Positions 24,028 through 35,230 of a DNA stretch of 64,000 nt are shown piece by piece. Each line of letters begins with the position of its first letter. The stretch's first letter is position 1. A model generated the notes under the pieces. It was given only the letters and a program-made list of their open reading frames with translations, was not told where the DNA came from and ran no database searches. A program made the translations under genes and the position numbers. The DNA is from Rhizomys pruinosus (Eukaryota > Chordata > Mammalia > Rodentia > Spalacidae), in the NCBI GenBank assembly GCA_009823505.1, contig VZQC01012376.1, forward strand, positions 1,879,171-1,943,170. Direction: 5' to 3'.

Positions 24028-24405
24028 TGCTGGATAGCTTTAGTTGTCAACATGACACAACCAGGTCGAGGAAGCCTCAACTAGGGAATTTCTTCCATTG
24101 GACTGACCTGTGGCCATGTCTGTGGGGACATTTTCTTGATTGTTGAGTGATGTGGGAGGGCCCATCCCACTGTGGGCAGTGCCACCCCTTGGCACATGCT
24201 TCTGTGTGTATAAGAAAGCAGGTTGAGCATGGGCTGGGGAAGCAGGCCAGTAAGCATGCTCTGCGTTCCAGGTTCCTGGCCTGCATTTCCTAACTTGGCT
24301 TCTCTTGATGATGAACTGTGCTATAAGGCAAATAAACCCTTTCCTCCCTAAGTTGGTATTGGTCAGAGTGTTTTTATCTCAGCAATTGAAGGCAAACTAA
24401 GACAC
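24028..24405 (+). repeat. Family A interspersed repeat
   Basis: From gtgctggatagctttagttg to gcaattgaaggcaaactaag, matching 19963-20372 along its length with a shorter middle. Confidence 0.65.
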
Positions 24406-24409
24406 CTGA

Positions 24410-25110
24410 CTTTCTAGGGGTGGTCCTGTGACTTCCAAATTGTTTGATGTCAGGATATAAAAACCTGCTTCACTTTCCTTCAATTTCTATAATCAACAAA
24501 TGTTTGGCATGCACACTGTATTGAGGTAACTTTCGTTCATTTACTTCTTTCTTATTTTCAGTATTAAATTGTATATTATCTCTTCATGGAGAGGGTGACA
24601 TGTTGTCACTTAATCCCTAAGAAAGCCCCAGAAGATGAAAGAGAGAATGCAGACTCTAGCTTGGGGGGAATTCACAAAAGAAATTTCCATATGAATCTTT
24701 GCCCTGCCCCTCATCCACAGACCTAGACCAAGAGACACAGCTTCCAACAGAGAGAAAAATAGACTGGAAGAAAAAAAATCACTGGAGGAGCTCCGTCAGA
24801 AATACATCACCTTGAAAAACAGTTTGCTAAATGAAGTCACAAGTGGGTGCGACAGCGGAGCTGATGTGAGTGGGTGTGTGGGAGGCCATGAGAGAAAGCT
24901 GTCAGTGGTGGGAGGACAGATAACTTTGACAGATAACGTTGATGAAGCACAGAGATAGATACTAAGATGGGAATAATAAGTGTGAGCAGGAGACAGGTGA
25001 GGGAGCACACTTCACACATGAGCAGGATGGAGATCCATTAGGCAGCTGTGGGCAGAGCCTCCAGGAACCACTGCTCACAGACCTTCAGCCCTTTGTGTTG
25101 CTGCAAGATC
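24410..25110. other. No gene or clear repeat seen
   Basis: Unique-looking intergenic DNA. Short open frames on both strands lack any protein-like composition or recognisable motif. Confidence 0.45.
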
Positions 25111-25114
25111 TGGG

Positions 25115-25441
25115 CTCAAAAATGACAGGGGTGAGGTGTGCTGAGAAAAGATGGCTCAGTTGAGATCCAGGTTTGAGCCATAGCACCCACGTGAAAGCTG
25201 GGTGTGACTGTAATCCCAGCAATGGGGACGCAGAGACTGGAGATCCGTGGGCCTTGCTGGCCAGCCAGACCAGTTGAATCAACAAGTTCCAGGTTCAGTG
25301 AGAGACCTTGTTTCAGGACAATAAGAAGGAGAGGGATTGGGGAAGACATATAATGTCAACATGTGGCCCCCACATGCACATGAACATATATACACACAGA
25401 ACATGTACGGGGACACACACAGACACACACATAAAAAAAAA
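25115..25441 (+). repeat. RSINE/B4-type SINE ending in CA and A runs
   Basis: aaaagatggctcagttgaga, gtaatcccagcaatgggg, gggccttgctggccagccag, then acacac and a poly(A) run. A composite tRNA-headed rodent SINE. Confidence 0.7.
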
Positions 25442-25965
25442 AAAAAATGAAAATGGGGGGTTCTACCATCATGTAGACCAATGCAGCTTGAATCAGGTTA
25501 AACCAACCTGGCCTTTATCCTGATCCTTATCATTACTGTCAGTTCAGATCCCAAATTATATTCTCGTAACCAGTGCCTTTGTGTTTTCAAAACATTGTAC
25601 TTTTCAACAAACTCAGAAATAGGTGACTAAGTAAGCTGGTTTGTGAAAAGTTGCTGGTTTGCCTTGCAGGGACGGCCACGGAAAGAGGAGAGCTTTGTGA
25701 ATTCATGTCTGCTTCAGAAAAGAAGCATCTCAAGGAAGGAAAAAGCTACAATTCACTGTCTTGAATCCTGCCTTGGCTGAGGTCTTCCGGCTCACAGGTA
25801 GAGAATAGTGCCACCTGCTGGTCAACATGTAACTTTTCCCCTTTTCCTTCAAAGGGAGATGTATGGAAAATCTTTAAAAACAATTATTTAACTAAAAATA
25901 AAACATGCAGCATATTTTAAACTAGAGAATAAACAAGTAACACATGATTAAAATATAGTTGGGCC

Positions 25966-26104
25966 CAGCGTGGTGGCACATACCTTTAATCCCAGCATTC
26001 AGGAGGAAGAGGCAGGCGGATCTTTGTGGGTTCAAGGCCAGCCTGGTCTACATAGTGAGTTCCGGGACAGCTGGAGCTACAGAGACACCCTGTCTCAAAA
26101 AAGA
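25966..26104 (+). repeat. B1 SINE
   Basis: Sense B1 from ccagcgtggtggcacatacc to cctgtctcaaaaaagac. Confidence 0.92.
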
Positions 26105-26140
26105 CCATCATTGTGGAAAGGGCTTAAACTGCTTTAAACT

Positions 26141-26366
26141 TTTTAAAATTTATTTTTATTTCATGTGTATTACTGTTTTGCATGTTTATACATGTACATT
26201 ACTGTTTTGCATGTATGTACAATGTACCCATGTCAGAAGATGGTGTTGGATCCCCTGGAACTAGTTACAGATGGCTGTTAGCAGCCATGTGGCTGTTGAG
26301 AATGTATCCCAGGTCCTCTGTAACAGCAGCCAGTGCTCTTAACTGATTATCCATCTCTCTCCAGTT
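26141..26366 (-). repeat. B2/B3 SINE, diverged
   Basis: Antisense: tcatgtgtattactgttttg at left, then atcccctggaactagtt, ending at ccatctctctccagttcc. A short duplication (attactgttttgcatg) lies in the left part. Confidence 0.8.
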
Positions 26367-26405
26367 CCTCACCCCCACCCCACCCCCTTAAATTGCTTTT
26401 GATCA

Positions 26406-26578
26406 AGGGCTGCAGAGATGGCTTCGAAGTTGAGTGTGTACTGCTCTTGTAGAGGACCTGGGTTTGGATCTCAGTACCCATGTTTCAGTGATCACAACTG
26501 CCTGTAACTCCAGCTCCACGGACCTTTAACAACAACTCCTTCTGGCCTCTGCCCTCTGCAGACAACCCCCCCCAAACA

Positions 26579-26616
<38 letters not shown>

Positions 26617-26625
26617 AATAAAAAT
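26406..26625 (+). repeat. B3-type SINE with (CA)n end
   Basis: Sense: gggctgcagagatggcttcg, gtagaggacctgggtttgga, ctgcctgtaactccagctc, then about 15 CA units. Confidence 0.8.
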
Positions 26626-26861
26626 ATTATTTAAAAACTGCTTTTGAACAATCCATCACAGATATCTGTTGGTTCTGTGCTATTTTAAATTGCTATTTAG
26701 CTTTCCTTCATCCTTCCCCTTATCAGACTAAGAATTCACTTTGTAAATAGTTTCTAATCAGGCTAGGATTTATGCAGCTACTTTATGGTGTCGCAAAATG
26801 ACATGGCTTACTGTAACATTACTTTGATGGATTTCTTATTTTTTAAAGTTTTAAATTCCAT

Positions 26862-26990
26862 TTAGCGTGTGCACACGTGTGCCACACGGCACATGTGGAA
26901 GTTAGATGACAGCTTGCGCCAGGAGTCCATTCTCTCCGTAGGCTTAGCGGCAAGCTCCTTGGCCGGCTTAGCCGTCTCACCGGCCGTGAT
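26862..26990 (-). repeat. B3-like SINE fragment
   Basis: tgcacacgtgtgccacacgg and agttagatgacagcttgcgc at left, then ggcttagcggcaagctcctt and gtctcaccggccg at right: a reversed tRNA-derived SINE with its centre deleted. Confidence 0.55.
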
Positions 26991-27350
26991 GACTTTTCGG
27001 ATTGCCTCGTTGTTTCTAACCTTGCAGCTTCCTTGTCAGTACCGTTTCCGTCTTTCCCCTTTAGTAGATCATGCTCTGGTCCACAGCATTTCCCTAAATG
27101 TGTCTCCACATTGGCAACTCTGCCTAGTGCAACGTTTCCGTGTTCTCGCTGGGGCCTTTCCTCCGCCTGCCTAGTGCAATGTTTCCGCGCTCTCGCTGGG
27201 GCCTTTCCTCCGCCTGCTCAAGTTGGGGCCTGCTGCTCTTGGCTCACCCCAACATCTGCCGTCCAGATGCTGTTTCAGCTCCCTCTTGACTACCTCAAGG
27301 TGATTCTCTCCTGAGCCTCCTCCTCATTGGAGCACATCCTGCCAGAGTAT
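26991..27350. other. GC-rich segment with a 48-bp direct duplication
   Basis: Unrecognised, CpG-containing sequence. The unit gcctagtgcaacgtttccgt...tttcctcc starts near 27121 and again near 27169 with few differences. Two open frames cross it on the plus strand, but neither looks like a known protein. Confidence 0.5.
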
Positions 27351-27354
27351 CCTT

Positions 27355-27532
27355 TTTCTTTGATTGTACACCCTGTCATGTAATGCCCACAGAGATCAGG
27401 AGAGAGCATAGGATCTCCTGGAACTGGACTTAAAGATGGTTGTTATCCACCATGCGGGGCTAGGAATTGAACCTGAGTCCTCTGCAGGAGCACCCAGTGC
27501 TCTTGGCCACTGAGACATCTCTCTAGCCTCTT
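27355..27532 (-). repeat. B2/B3 SINE
   Basis: Antisense: ctgtcatgtaatgcccacag, gatctcctggaactggac, ending acatctctctagcc. The 5' flank is the unrecognised GC-rich segment. Confidence 0.8.
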
Positions 27533-27596
27533 GTCACAGCATTTTAAGAAAGGAGGCAGGAGATATCTTGAGTCCTTATAAGAATACTATGTGATG

Positions 27597-27786
27597 CTGG
27601 ACATGGTAGTGCACACCTTTAATCCCAGCACTTGTGAGGCAAAGGCAGGTAGAGTTCTGTGAGTTCAAGACCAGCCTGGTCTACATAGTGAGTTTCTGGC
27701 CAGCTGGGGCTACAGGGAGACCCTGTCTCAAAAAGACCAAAAAAGAAAAGAAAAGGAAAGGAAAGAAAAGGAAGAGAAGAGAAAAG
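27597..27786 (+). repeat. B1 SINE with (AAAAG)n tail
   Basis: Sense B1 from gctggacatggtagtgcaca to aaaagaccaaaaaag, then a purine-only A/G tail. Confidence 0.92.
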
Positions 27787-28075
27787 AATACTATGTGTTT
27801 ATTCTGTTATCACACTTGATTTCTATTTTGTTGGGCATAGACTTATTGATTGAAAACATCTCCCCAGGAACTCTTCATCCATGACACTATGGTCTGTGGC
27901 TTTCTGGGTCTTATTCCTTGAAAAATGATCTTTTTTTTTCTCTGAATATTCCTACCATCTCTAACCACAAGCGCTGAAATCAGCTTGGTTATTGATCGTA
28001 CTGACTTGAGAACATTTGTTCTTCCATCACAGAAATGTTCTTCAATATTTTATCCATGAATTTTAAAAAATTTTT

Positions 28076-28291
28076 AATTTATTATTTTTTATGTGTATGA
28101 GTGTACTGTTTGCATGTAGTTTGGTGCACCTGTGTCATGCAATGCCATGAAGGTCAGAAGAGGGTGTTGGATTCCCCTGGAACTGGAGTTAAAGATGGTT
28201 CTTAGCCACCATGTAGGTGCTAGGAATTGAACCTGAGCCCTCTGCAAGATAGTTGGCGCTCTCAACCACTGAGCCATCTCTCCATCCCCTA
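28076..28291 (-). repeat. B2 SINE without the internal duplication
   Basis: Antisense: tatgtgtatgagtgtactgt, ccctggaactggagttaaag, ending catctctccatcccc. It shows the shorter form of the central region. Confidence 0.9.
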
Positions 28292-28308
28292 TCCATGAAT
28301 CTTTTTTA

Positions 28309-28500
28309 AAGATTTATTTTGGGTGTATGAGTGTATTGCCTGCATGTGCGTAAGTGTACCATATGCGTGCCTGGTGCCCACAGAGGCCAGAAGAGGGCAT
28401 CAGATCCCTTGGAACTGGCATTATGGACAGTTTTGAGCCATCAAGTGGGTGCTGGGAACTAAATCTGGGTCCTCTGTAAGAGCAGCAATCACTTCCTAGG
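28309..28500 (-). repeat. B2/B3 SINE, tandem neighbour
   Basis: A second antisense copy directly after the first: gtgtatgagtgtattgcctg to gtcctctgtaagagcagc. The head is missing its last 30 or so bases. Confidence 0.82.
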
Positions 28501-29186
28501 TATGCCAAACTGACAACAGAAGCTAACCATGGCAGCTACTTCATATATTTTAATTTGAAAGAGAGCTCTGTAAATTTTCTTCTAGTTTCTTCCTTAACAG
28601 CACAGCATCCAAGCAGGTGATGTAATGTCCTCAGATGTTTCCTCAAAAACATCACAGCATTCTACCAGGTGCTTTCTCCCAAGTCTTGCACTAACTAGTC
28701 AGCCTTGTTAGCATTTGGCTCTCACGCGAGGGTCACCACACAGCAAGCAACCTTTTCATTGGACAACATATAAATGTGAACTGTCTTTTCTCATCCACTC
28801 AGCTTCCCCAGAGACAAACCCATCATTTTCTAACCCATGGCAGGCAGCTAGCTGTCTGTCCCTCCTCTATCAGGACTGGAAAAGAGGCTTGGAATGTTCT
28901 GGAAGAGTAATGTAAAGAACTGTTTCATCCCACTTTTTCATTAACGTTTTTGGCTAGTATACAAAGTGCTGGATTTCATCATGGCATCTTTGTGCCTATG
29001 AACAACCATGCTTTGTTGTCCCTCGCTGCCTTCCCTCGCCGTCCTCCCTCACCCTCTTCAGCTAGTCCCTTGTCTTCCCTTGGTTAGCCCGCCTTTCTTT
29101 CCTTCTACATGTGCTGTATTAACTGCTCTTTGCCCCCTCCTCTGGGATCTCTTGCTCCCTTTTCATGGTGCCTTTCTAGTTTTAGG

Positions 29187-29187
29187 A

Positions 29188-29223
<36 letters not shown>

Positions 29224-29252
29224 CGCGCACGTGCGTGTAGGTACACACACAA
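29187..29252 (+). repeat. (CA)n / CG-rich microsatellite
   Basis: About 14 CA units passing into acgcgcgcacgtgcgtgt and back to CA. Alternating purine-pyrimidine throughout. Confidence 0.93.
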
Positions 29253-29289
29253 ACATAATTTCAAATTTAGGTTCAGAGTATGAAAGAAC

Positions 29290-29465
29290 ACATACTGTAT
29301 TTGTCTAAGGCTTGCTTGTTTCACTTAACACAGTTGCAGCTTTTGTCTTGAAAATGTCATGATTCCTTTTTCTTTAGATTTGTATAACATTCCACTGTGC
29401 GTCTGTACCACATTTTTACATAGACCACATTACCATTTTGACTGATGCAAAAATCTTCTTCAACA
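29290..29465 (-). mobile_element. Ancient L1 3' fragment, antisense
   Basis: ttcacttaacacagttgcag, ttgtataacattccactgtg and gtaccacatttttacataga follow the order of an old mammalian L1 3' end in reverse. Strongly diverged. Confidence 0.5.
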
Positions 29466-29488
29466 AGTTCAATATCACCCACTACATA

Positions 29489-29489
<1 letters not shown>

Positions 29490-29525
<36 letters not shown>
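29490..29525 (+). repeat. (CA)n microsatellite
   Basis: About 17 CA units immediately before a 5'-truncated B1. Confidence 0.95.
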
Positions 29526-29527
<2 letters not shown>

Positions 29528-29528
29528 T

Positions 29529-29703
29529 CCCTAATCCCAGCATTCGGGAGGCAGAGGCAGGCAGATCTCCTTGAGCTCAAGGCCAGCGTTGTCTACATAG
29601 TGAGCTCCAGTCCAGCTGGGACTAAAGGGAGACCCTGCCTCAACAAGACCAAAAAAAAAAAAAAAAAACAAGCCCCCCCCCCCCCCCAAAAAAAAAAAAA
29701 AAT
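29529..29703 (+). repeat. B1 SINE (5'-truncated) with A-C-A homopolymer tail
   Basis: Sense B1 from aatcccagcattcgggaggc to ctgcctcaacaagacc, then runs of about 18 A, 15 C and 15 A. Confidence 0.88.
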
Positions 29704-29754
29704 CCCTAACGAAACTATGGATTACGAAGACATATTAAAAAGGCTGTGTGCCTT

Positions 29755-29895
29755 GCCAGGGCATGGGTGGCGCACACACTTTAATCCCTAGCACTGGGGG
29801 CAGGCGCAGGCAGATCTTTGTGAGTTTCAAGGCCAGCCTGGTCTCAGACTGGTAGTCCAGGCAGCTGGGGCTACGGGAGACCTGTCTCAAAAAAG

Positions 29896-29933
<38 letters not shown>
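29755..29933 (+). repeat. B1 SINE with long poly(A)
   Basis: Sense B1 with many small deletions and a tail of about 34 A. The 8-mer aggctgtg (aaaggctgtgtgc) appears on both sides (near 29740 and 29932), a probable target-site duplication. Confidence 0.9.
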
Positions 29934-29934
<1 letters not shown>

Positions 29935-30024
29935 TGTGTGCAGTAAATCTGTAGCCAACATTATACTAACATTATACTAACGGGAAAAAGCTGAGAGAGA
30001 TCTAGAATAAGACAAGGTTCTCTC

Positions 30025-30184
30025 TACTGTTTTTTGGGGGGGATCTTTTTAAGACAGGGTCTCCCTTTAGTCTCAGCTGGCCTGGAACCCACTCTGTAGA
30101 CCAGGCTGGCCTTGAACTCACAGAGATCTGCCTGCCTCTGCCTCCTGAGTGCTAGGATTAAAGGCGTGCACCACCACCCCTGGC
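30025..30184 (-). repeat. B1 SINE
   Basis: Antisense: tctttttaagacagggtctc to accaccacccctggct. Confidence 0.92.
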
Positions 30185-30567
30185 TTTCCGCCCCTTCTTT
30201 CGAAATGTTCCCTGAGCCGTAGGTGAGAGAAGCTGAATATCGACAACCTGTCCATGGACCCACACTCTGTAGACTCCTAATCTCCACAGTTTGGCCATTC
30301 CAGCCCTTTTGAGTTCCTGGCCCCTTGTTGTATGAGGGAGCTTCCTTAATGAGAGTTAAGAGGTTCATTACTGTCCTCTTGGCCCCTTGTTCTATGCTGC
30401 ATGAATGCCTTAGGTATAGAGGTTACATTATAGATGTCCTGCTTAGTCTTGGGCAATTCACAGACAATGTCTGTGTGTGTGTCTAGTTGTGGGACTCTGT
30501 AATAGTCTTCATCTAGTGGAAAAGAAGCTTCTTTATTGAGTGATATCTGGGATATTTGTCTGTAAAT

Positions 30568-30774
30568 AAAAGGATACCTATTTTTCCGGGCGTGGTGGCA
30601 CACGCCTTTAATCCTAGCACTTGGGAGGCAGAGGCAGGTGGATCTTTGTGAGTTTAAGGCCAGCCTGGTCTACAGAGCAAGTTCCAGGCCAGCTGGGGCT
30701 ACAGGGAGACCCTGTCTCGAAAAGACAAAAAATAAATAAATAAATAAATAAATAAATAAAAGGATACCTATTTT
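30568..30774 (+). repeat. Young B1 SINE with target-site duplications
   Basis: B1 body about 30585-30757, near consensus with CpGs, tail (AAAT)n. It is flanked by aaaaggatacctatttt on both sides (30568-30584 and 30758-30774). Confidence 0.94.
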
Positions 30775-31447
30775 GCAGTTAGTAAAATGTTACCTTAGCC
30801 TAGAGATATGACAACCTTGGAGATTTCTCTAAGATCTATGATCTCTCCAGCCATGTGTATCTGGCTGAAGGATAATTTTTAAATATTCTCTTCTTTGCTC
30901 AAAATAAAGTGTATCTTGTAGAAATTTGGATGCTTCAATTATGGAAACATGTAAATCTTGAAATGAAAATACATTAGACCTTTCAAATAAATAAAAGAGG
31001 GTCGTTTACACATGGAACCCGGCTAATGGTCATTTACAGGACCCAGTACTTTTACATGCTGTCTTTGCATCTAATGGCAGAGTTAAATAACTGCCATTAG
31101 ACTGACATGGAGGTCCTTGGAGCCTAAAAGATTTGCAACCTAGCCGTTTATAAGAAAAGTTTTCTGTATGTCCGATGTGAATGAAACTCACAGAATAAAA
31201 TGCAGGCCAGGAGAAGAGTGCACAAAAAAGATGGGGAAACTTGCAACTAATATGCAGTGTTAACAGGAAGAAGTGGTGGGTGCTTTTGCCATGAGATAGT
31301 TTTCTGGCCCAGAAGGCCTCTGAAGAGCTAATGCTATCCCTTTTGTGATGAGAATGTTGAATATACAGTTGGTTTAAATCTGAATATCCATTTTGTCATC
31401 AACTCATGACTTACATGAGTTTTAGTAATATAGATATTGTGTATGTA

Positions 31448-31453
31448 AAAATA

Positions 31454-31486
<33 letters not shown>
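31448..31486 (+). repeat. (AT)n microsatellite
   Basis: Pure AT/TA units with one phase break. Confidence 0.93.
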
Positions 31487-31494
<8 letters not shown>

Positions 31495-31511
31495 TGGGTT
31501 TTTTGTTTTGT

Positions 31512-31655
31512 TTTGTTTTGTTTTTGAGACGGGATCTATCTTCCCAGCTGGATTGCACCTTGATTGACAGGCCAGCCTAGAGCCCACAGAGGTCCAGCTG
31601 CCTCTACCTCTGGAGTGCTGGGATTAAAAGCGTGTGCCACCACATTCAGCTCTTT
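31512..31655 (-). repeat. Diverged B1 SINE
   Basis: tttttgagacgggatctatc at left and gtgtgccaccacattcagct at right, with an altered middle. Confidence 0.75.
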
Positions 31656-31766
31656 AACTCTGTTTTATGTTTGTTTGTTTTTAAATTTACTTTAAAAATT
31701 CTTTGTTGGAATGGGACAATAAAATATTTTCTGAAGTTTAAGAAAATCAGAGGAAGAAATTGCATT

Positions 31767-32051
31767 AAAGAATTATAATGGGGGCTGGAGAGATAGCCTA
31801 GCGGTTAAGAGCACCGACGCTCTTGCAGAGGACCCGGGTTCGATCCCCAGCACCCACATGGCGGCTAAGAACCGTCTGTAACTCCAATTCCAGGAGAACT
31901 CCAGTTCCAGGGGAATCTGAGACCCTCTTCTGACCTCCGCGGCATTGCACGACATGGGTGCACAGACCTGCATGCAAACAATACATTCATACACATACAA
32001 ACATAAATAATAAAAAAAATTTTTTTAAATAAAAAAAAAAGAATTATAATG
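31767..32051 (+). repeat. Young B2 SINE with internal duplication and 14-bp TSD
   Basis: The body is 31781-32037, flanked by aaagaattataatg at 31767-31780 and 32038-32051. Sense orientation: a B box ggttcgatccc lies in the tRNA-like head, followed by the doubled ccaattccaggagaactcc segment, and the end is an A-rich tail with aataataaaa. This is the best full-length copy in the window. Confidence 0.96.
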
Positions 32052-33400
32052 AAGTATCAAGAAGTTAGGTTTCTCAGAATTTTCTTTCTTCCATATGATT
32101 AATTTTTCTTGTATTAAAGGGTATTAGGCACATAAATCTATTCGGAGAAAGAAAAAAAGTCTCAGAAAGCTCTGTAATCTTTGAGGCTATTAAAATAGCA
32201 TAAAGAAATCAACAGCCCAAGTTCCTTGTATTATAAGGAATACCACAGTGGTAAACCTTGAATCATTTTCATGGAAGCCCAGCATCTTCACAGATCTGTC
32301 TAAAATAGCTGTCAGTTTTTGGTTGGAAAATGGATCTTGGGTAACGCATGCTAATGGCTTCCTTCCTCTCTGTGTAAAGGAACAAGGCAGTGGCTTCAGT
32401 AGGCATCACTTCCACATGGGAGCTCTCATCCGTCTCCACTGCAGTCCTGGATCTAAGGAAAGTCAAGCGTGGAAAGTCCTGGAGGTATAAAATGAGAAGC
32501 TTCTTACTTGAGACTTGGGTCATGATTTGACAAAGGCTGAGTAAGTCTTTTGGGGAGATAGCAGGGTACATCTTGGATCTTTGCTGGGTCCTGTCCTGGA
32601 TTCATGTCACAGCACCACAGCCCTATTAGCTGCTATGAGCTGCTATGAGCTTCTATTCCTTTTTCCAGTCATCATCCATGGAAGGTCCAGCCTGGAGCAA
32701 GTGCCTGCCTCCACTTAGAAATTAGTGTATAAAACTTTTCTGGCTCACTTGTCTCTTTCCAACAACCATTATTCTGTCTCTGTCTTTCTCATTCACTCAT
32801 ACCCACACACCTGGCTAGCATGTAGAAGTCCTTTTTGTCCTGCTTCATAAAAGGATATGTTTGATCTTTTTAGGTGAAAATATACCAAAGCCAGAAATCA
32901 CTCCATAACCTGTGAATGTTTTGGCCTTAGCAGTTCAGTGGGTCATAGCTGTGAGGGCTGCTCATGATGACTCAGTGTAGTTTGATGATATTATGCATTT
33001 ATTCCCATAGATAATTTATTATTTGACTACAGAGCATAGAAGGTAGCCAACATCTTAGAAGCTCTGAACACATCACATTTTCAGTAACAGCACCTATCAT
33101 TTATTAACTGTTTACTGTGCTTGAAATATTGAGGCACTAAGTATCTTCCGGGGATTACCTTTGTCTATTTTGTGAGCTCTGTGCTGCTGCTCTGAATGTC
33201 AAAATGAGGGAGTACAGACTAAAGTCCCAATGACAGATATTTGAACCTTCTGGGATTTGTTTGCAAAGATTTAGTCCTTAACCATTGAACTGCAAGGTCA
33301 ACCTAAACTAAATGAAACACATACTTTCTGTTCCATAGAGCAAATGCCTGCCTAGATAATACCTGAAAAATTTTATGTTCTGTGTGAATCATGAGGTGTG
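32052..33400. other. No gene or clear repeat seen
   Basis: Unique-looking intergenic sequence. Open frames of 80 and 100 codons overlap each other on opposite strands near 32250-32570 and resemble nothing I know. Confidence 0.45.
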
Positions 33401-33403
33401 TGT

Positions 33404-33567
33404 GTGTGTATCTTTTTGAGACAAGATCTCCCTATGGTCCCAACTGGCCTGAAACTCACTATGTAGACTAGGCTGGCCTCGATCTCACCATCTCACAGAG
33501 ATCCACCTGTCTCTGCGTCCAGACTGCTTGATTGCTGGGATTAAAGGTATGCATCACCATTCCAGGT
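33404..33567 (-). repeat. B1 SINE
   Basis: Antisense B1 preceded by a short (TG)n: tctttttgagacaagatctc to atcaccattccaggtg. Confidence 0.85.
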
Positions 33568-34929
33568 GAATTATGATATTTGACTTATTTTGTGGTTCAC
33601 TTTAAGAAGACTTTGTACAAGGCTCAGGAGTCAATTTGCTATAAAAGAAATAACCTGGACTATTCCTTCCCAGCCCCTACAAATCCCAGTTTTGCTATTT
33701 TTTTTTTTTTTTAGCTGTGAAGAGACCTTGGATAAATTATTTAACTGGCCTGAGCCTCAAGTTTTATTTATTTTTTAACCTGGAAAAGTGATTAAGTAAG
33801 ATACTGATTGCTAGTAGGAACATAGTTCATTATCAATAAACATTTACCTGTCCTCTATTATACATTAAATTCACAATTTGGTAGAACTTAGAAAAGCAGA
33901 GATGAGTGGTAGATTGTGTGTGCCTGGCTGCAGGCTGAATCCTTCAAACAACAAAATCCACCAGAGCTTCTCAGTTCAGAGTAGTAATTTTGTAAAATGA
34001 TGTATAATACACAAGTGTGAATTCTTCCCTACACGTCTTGAAACAACCTTTTGGAATTTTTTTAGAGATTCCAGCACAGCATAGTTTATAGGGGGAAATG
34101 GAAGCCTTTCCTAAGCGGGTCTGGAGCCTCGGGTGATGATTATTGAGTCAACAGAAGATTGAAGCACTTCAACTCTAGAGGTCTTGAAATTGGTTTAATA
34201 TTTGCTGTTGGAACTTGTATTAATACAGTGTTATAAATAGAATATGGTCCAGGACCCCATCAATGTTACACAAAGAGCATGTGGACAGAGTAGAAAGTAA
34301 TTTGGCAAGGCAGATTTTATTTTTGCAAAGGGGTGACCTGCATGGTCAGTCAGATCCAGCAAGAAACTCCAGACCCAGATGCTTGGGGGGCAAGAGAACT
34401 GTGTCCCTTTCCCCTTGGCTGGGGTCCAACCTCACCTGGTTGGCTAGTTTAAACAGAATCTCCAGAAGGGAGAAGAGCTCGGCTCCTTCACGTGATCAGG
34501 CTCAGAAATGCATCAGGGCCTTTCCTTAAACAAAAGTCTTACAGGGTGTGGTGTGATTAAAAGATTAGAATTCCTTATCATAAATCAAGTTTCAAGTTTT
34601 AGAGAGTTTGAAAGAAAAGACTGATATCTATAGTTTCTTACAATAGTACTTAGGATCCATATAATTCTAGTCTTCTATATGACTCTGATTAAATTATAGG
34701 AAAAAACCCTCTCACCTGAGAGTGTCAAGAAGTCCAGATATGCTTTTCTGATATGTTAGAATCATTGTGTTAATAAGTTCTTAAGTACTGTTTCTAAAGT
34801 TCATTTTCCCATTGTAGTGAGGTATCTCAAGACTGCCCATAGCTACACAGCACATTATGAAACCAAGCTGAGCTCAGTACTGAAAACTTAACGTTAAGTA
34901 TGAGAACAGACAGCTGAAACCAGGGTGGA

Positions 34930-35230
34930 AACTAAGAACAGGTCAGCGTACCTGGTTGCTCAGAAACTCATTCTGCTAACTTGAATCACGGCATCTGTAC
35001 CTTATGCTTGGCTTGTTAGAGACTAGAAATTGTTAGAGGGGCTCACCACCCCTAAGCTTGGGAACTTAAACTTTTCACCTCTGGATATGGTTTTCCCCTC
35101 TATAAAACACCTCCTAACTGTAACTCTTTACTACACACCCTAGACTGAATGTGTGGTGTGTAGTTGTCAGCTGACTAAAGACTCTCTATTGGCTTCATTT
35201 TGTCTGAGTGGTCTTCTCTGGTGAAATTAG
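34930..35230 (+). mobile_element. Possible solo LTR
   Basis: A cctctataaaacacctccta block (TATA-like) followed about 100 bp later by ctattggcttcattttgtct resembles the U3-R-U5 order of rodent retroviral LTRs. Edges, TG/CA ends and flanking duplications are not clear, and no internal viral sequence is seen. Confidence 0.3.

Noticed and set aside
34130..34600. Possible retroviral internal region near the LTR-like sequence
   Set aside because: No gag, pol or env similarity and no clear primer-binding site; kept only as a low-confidence LTR further right.
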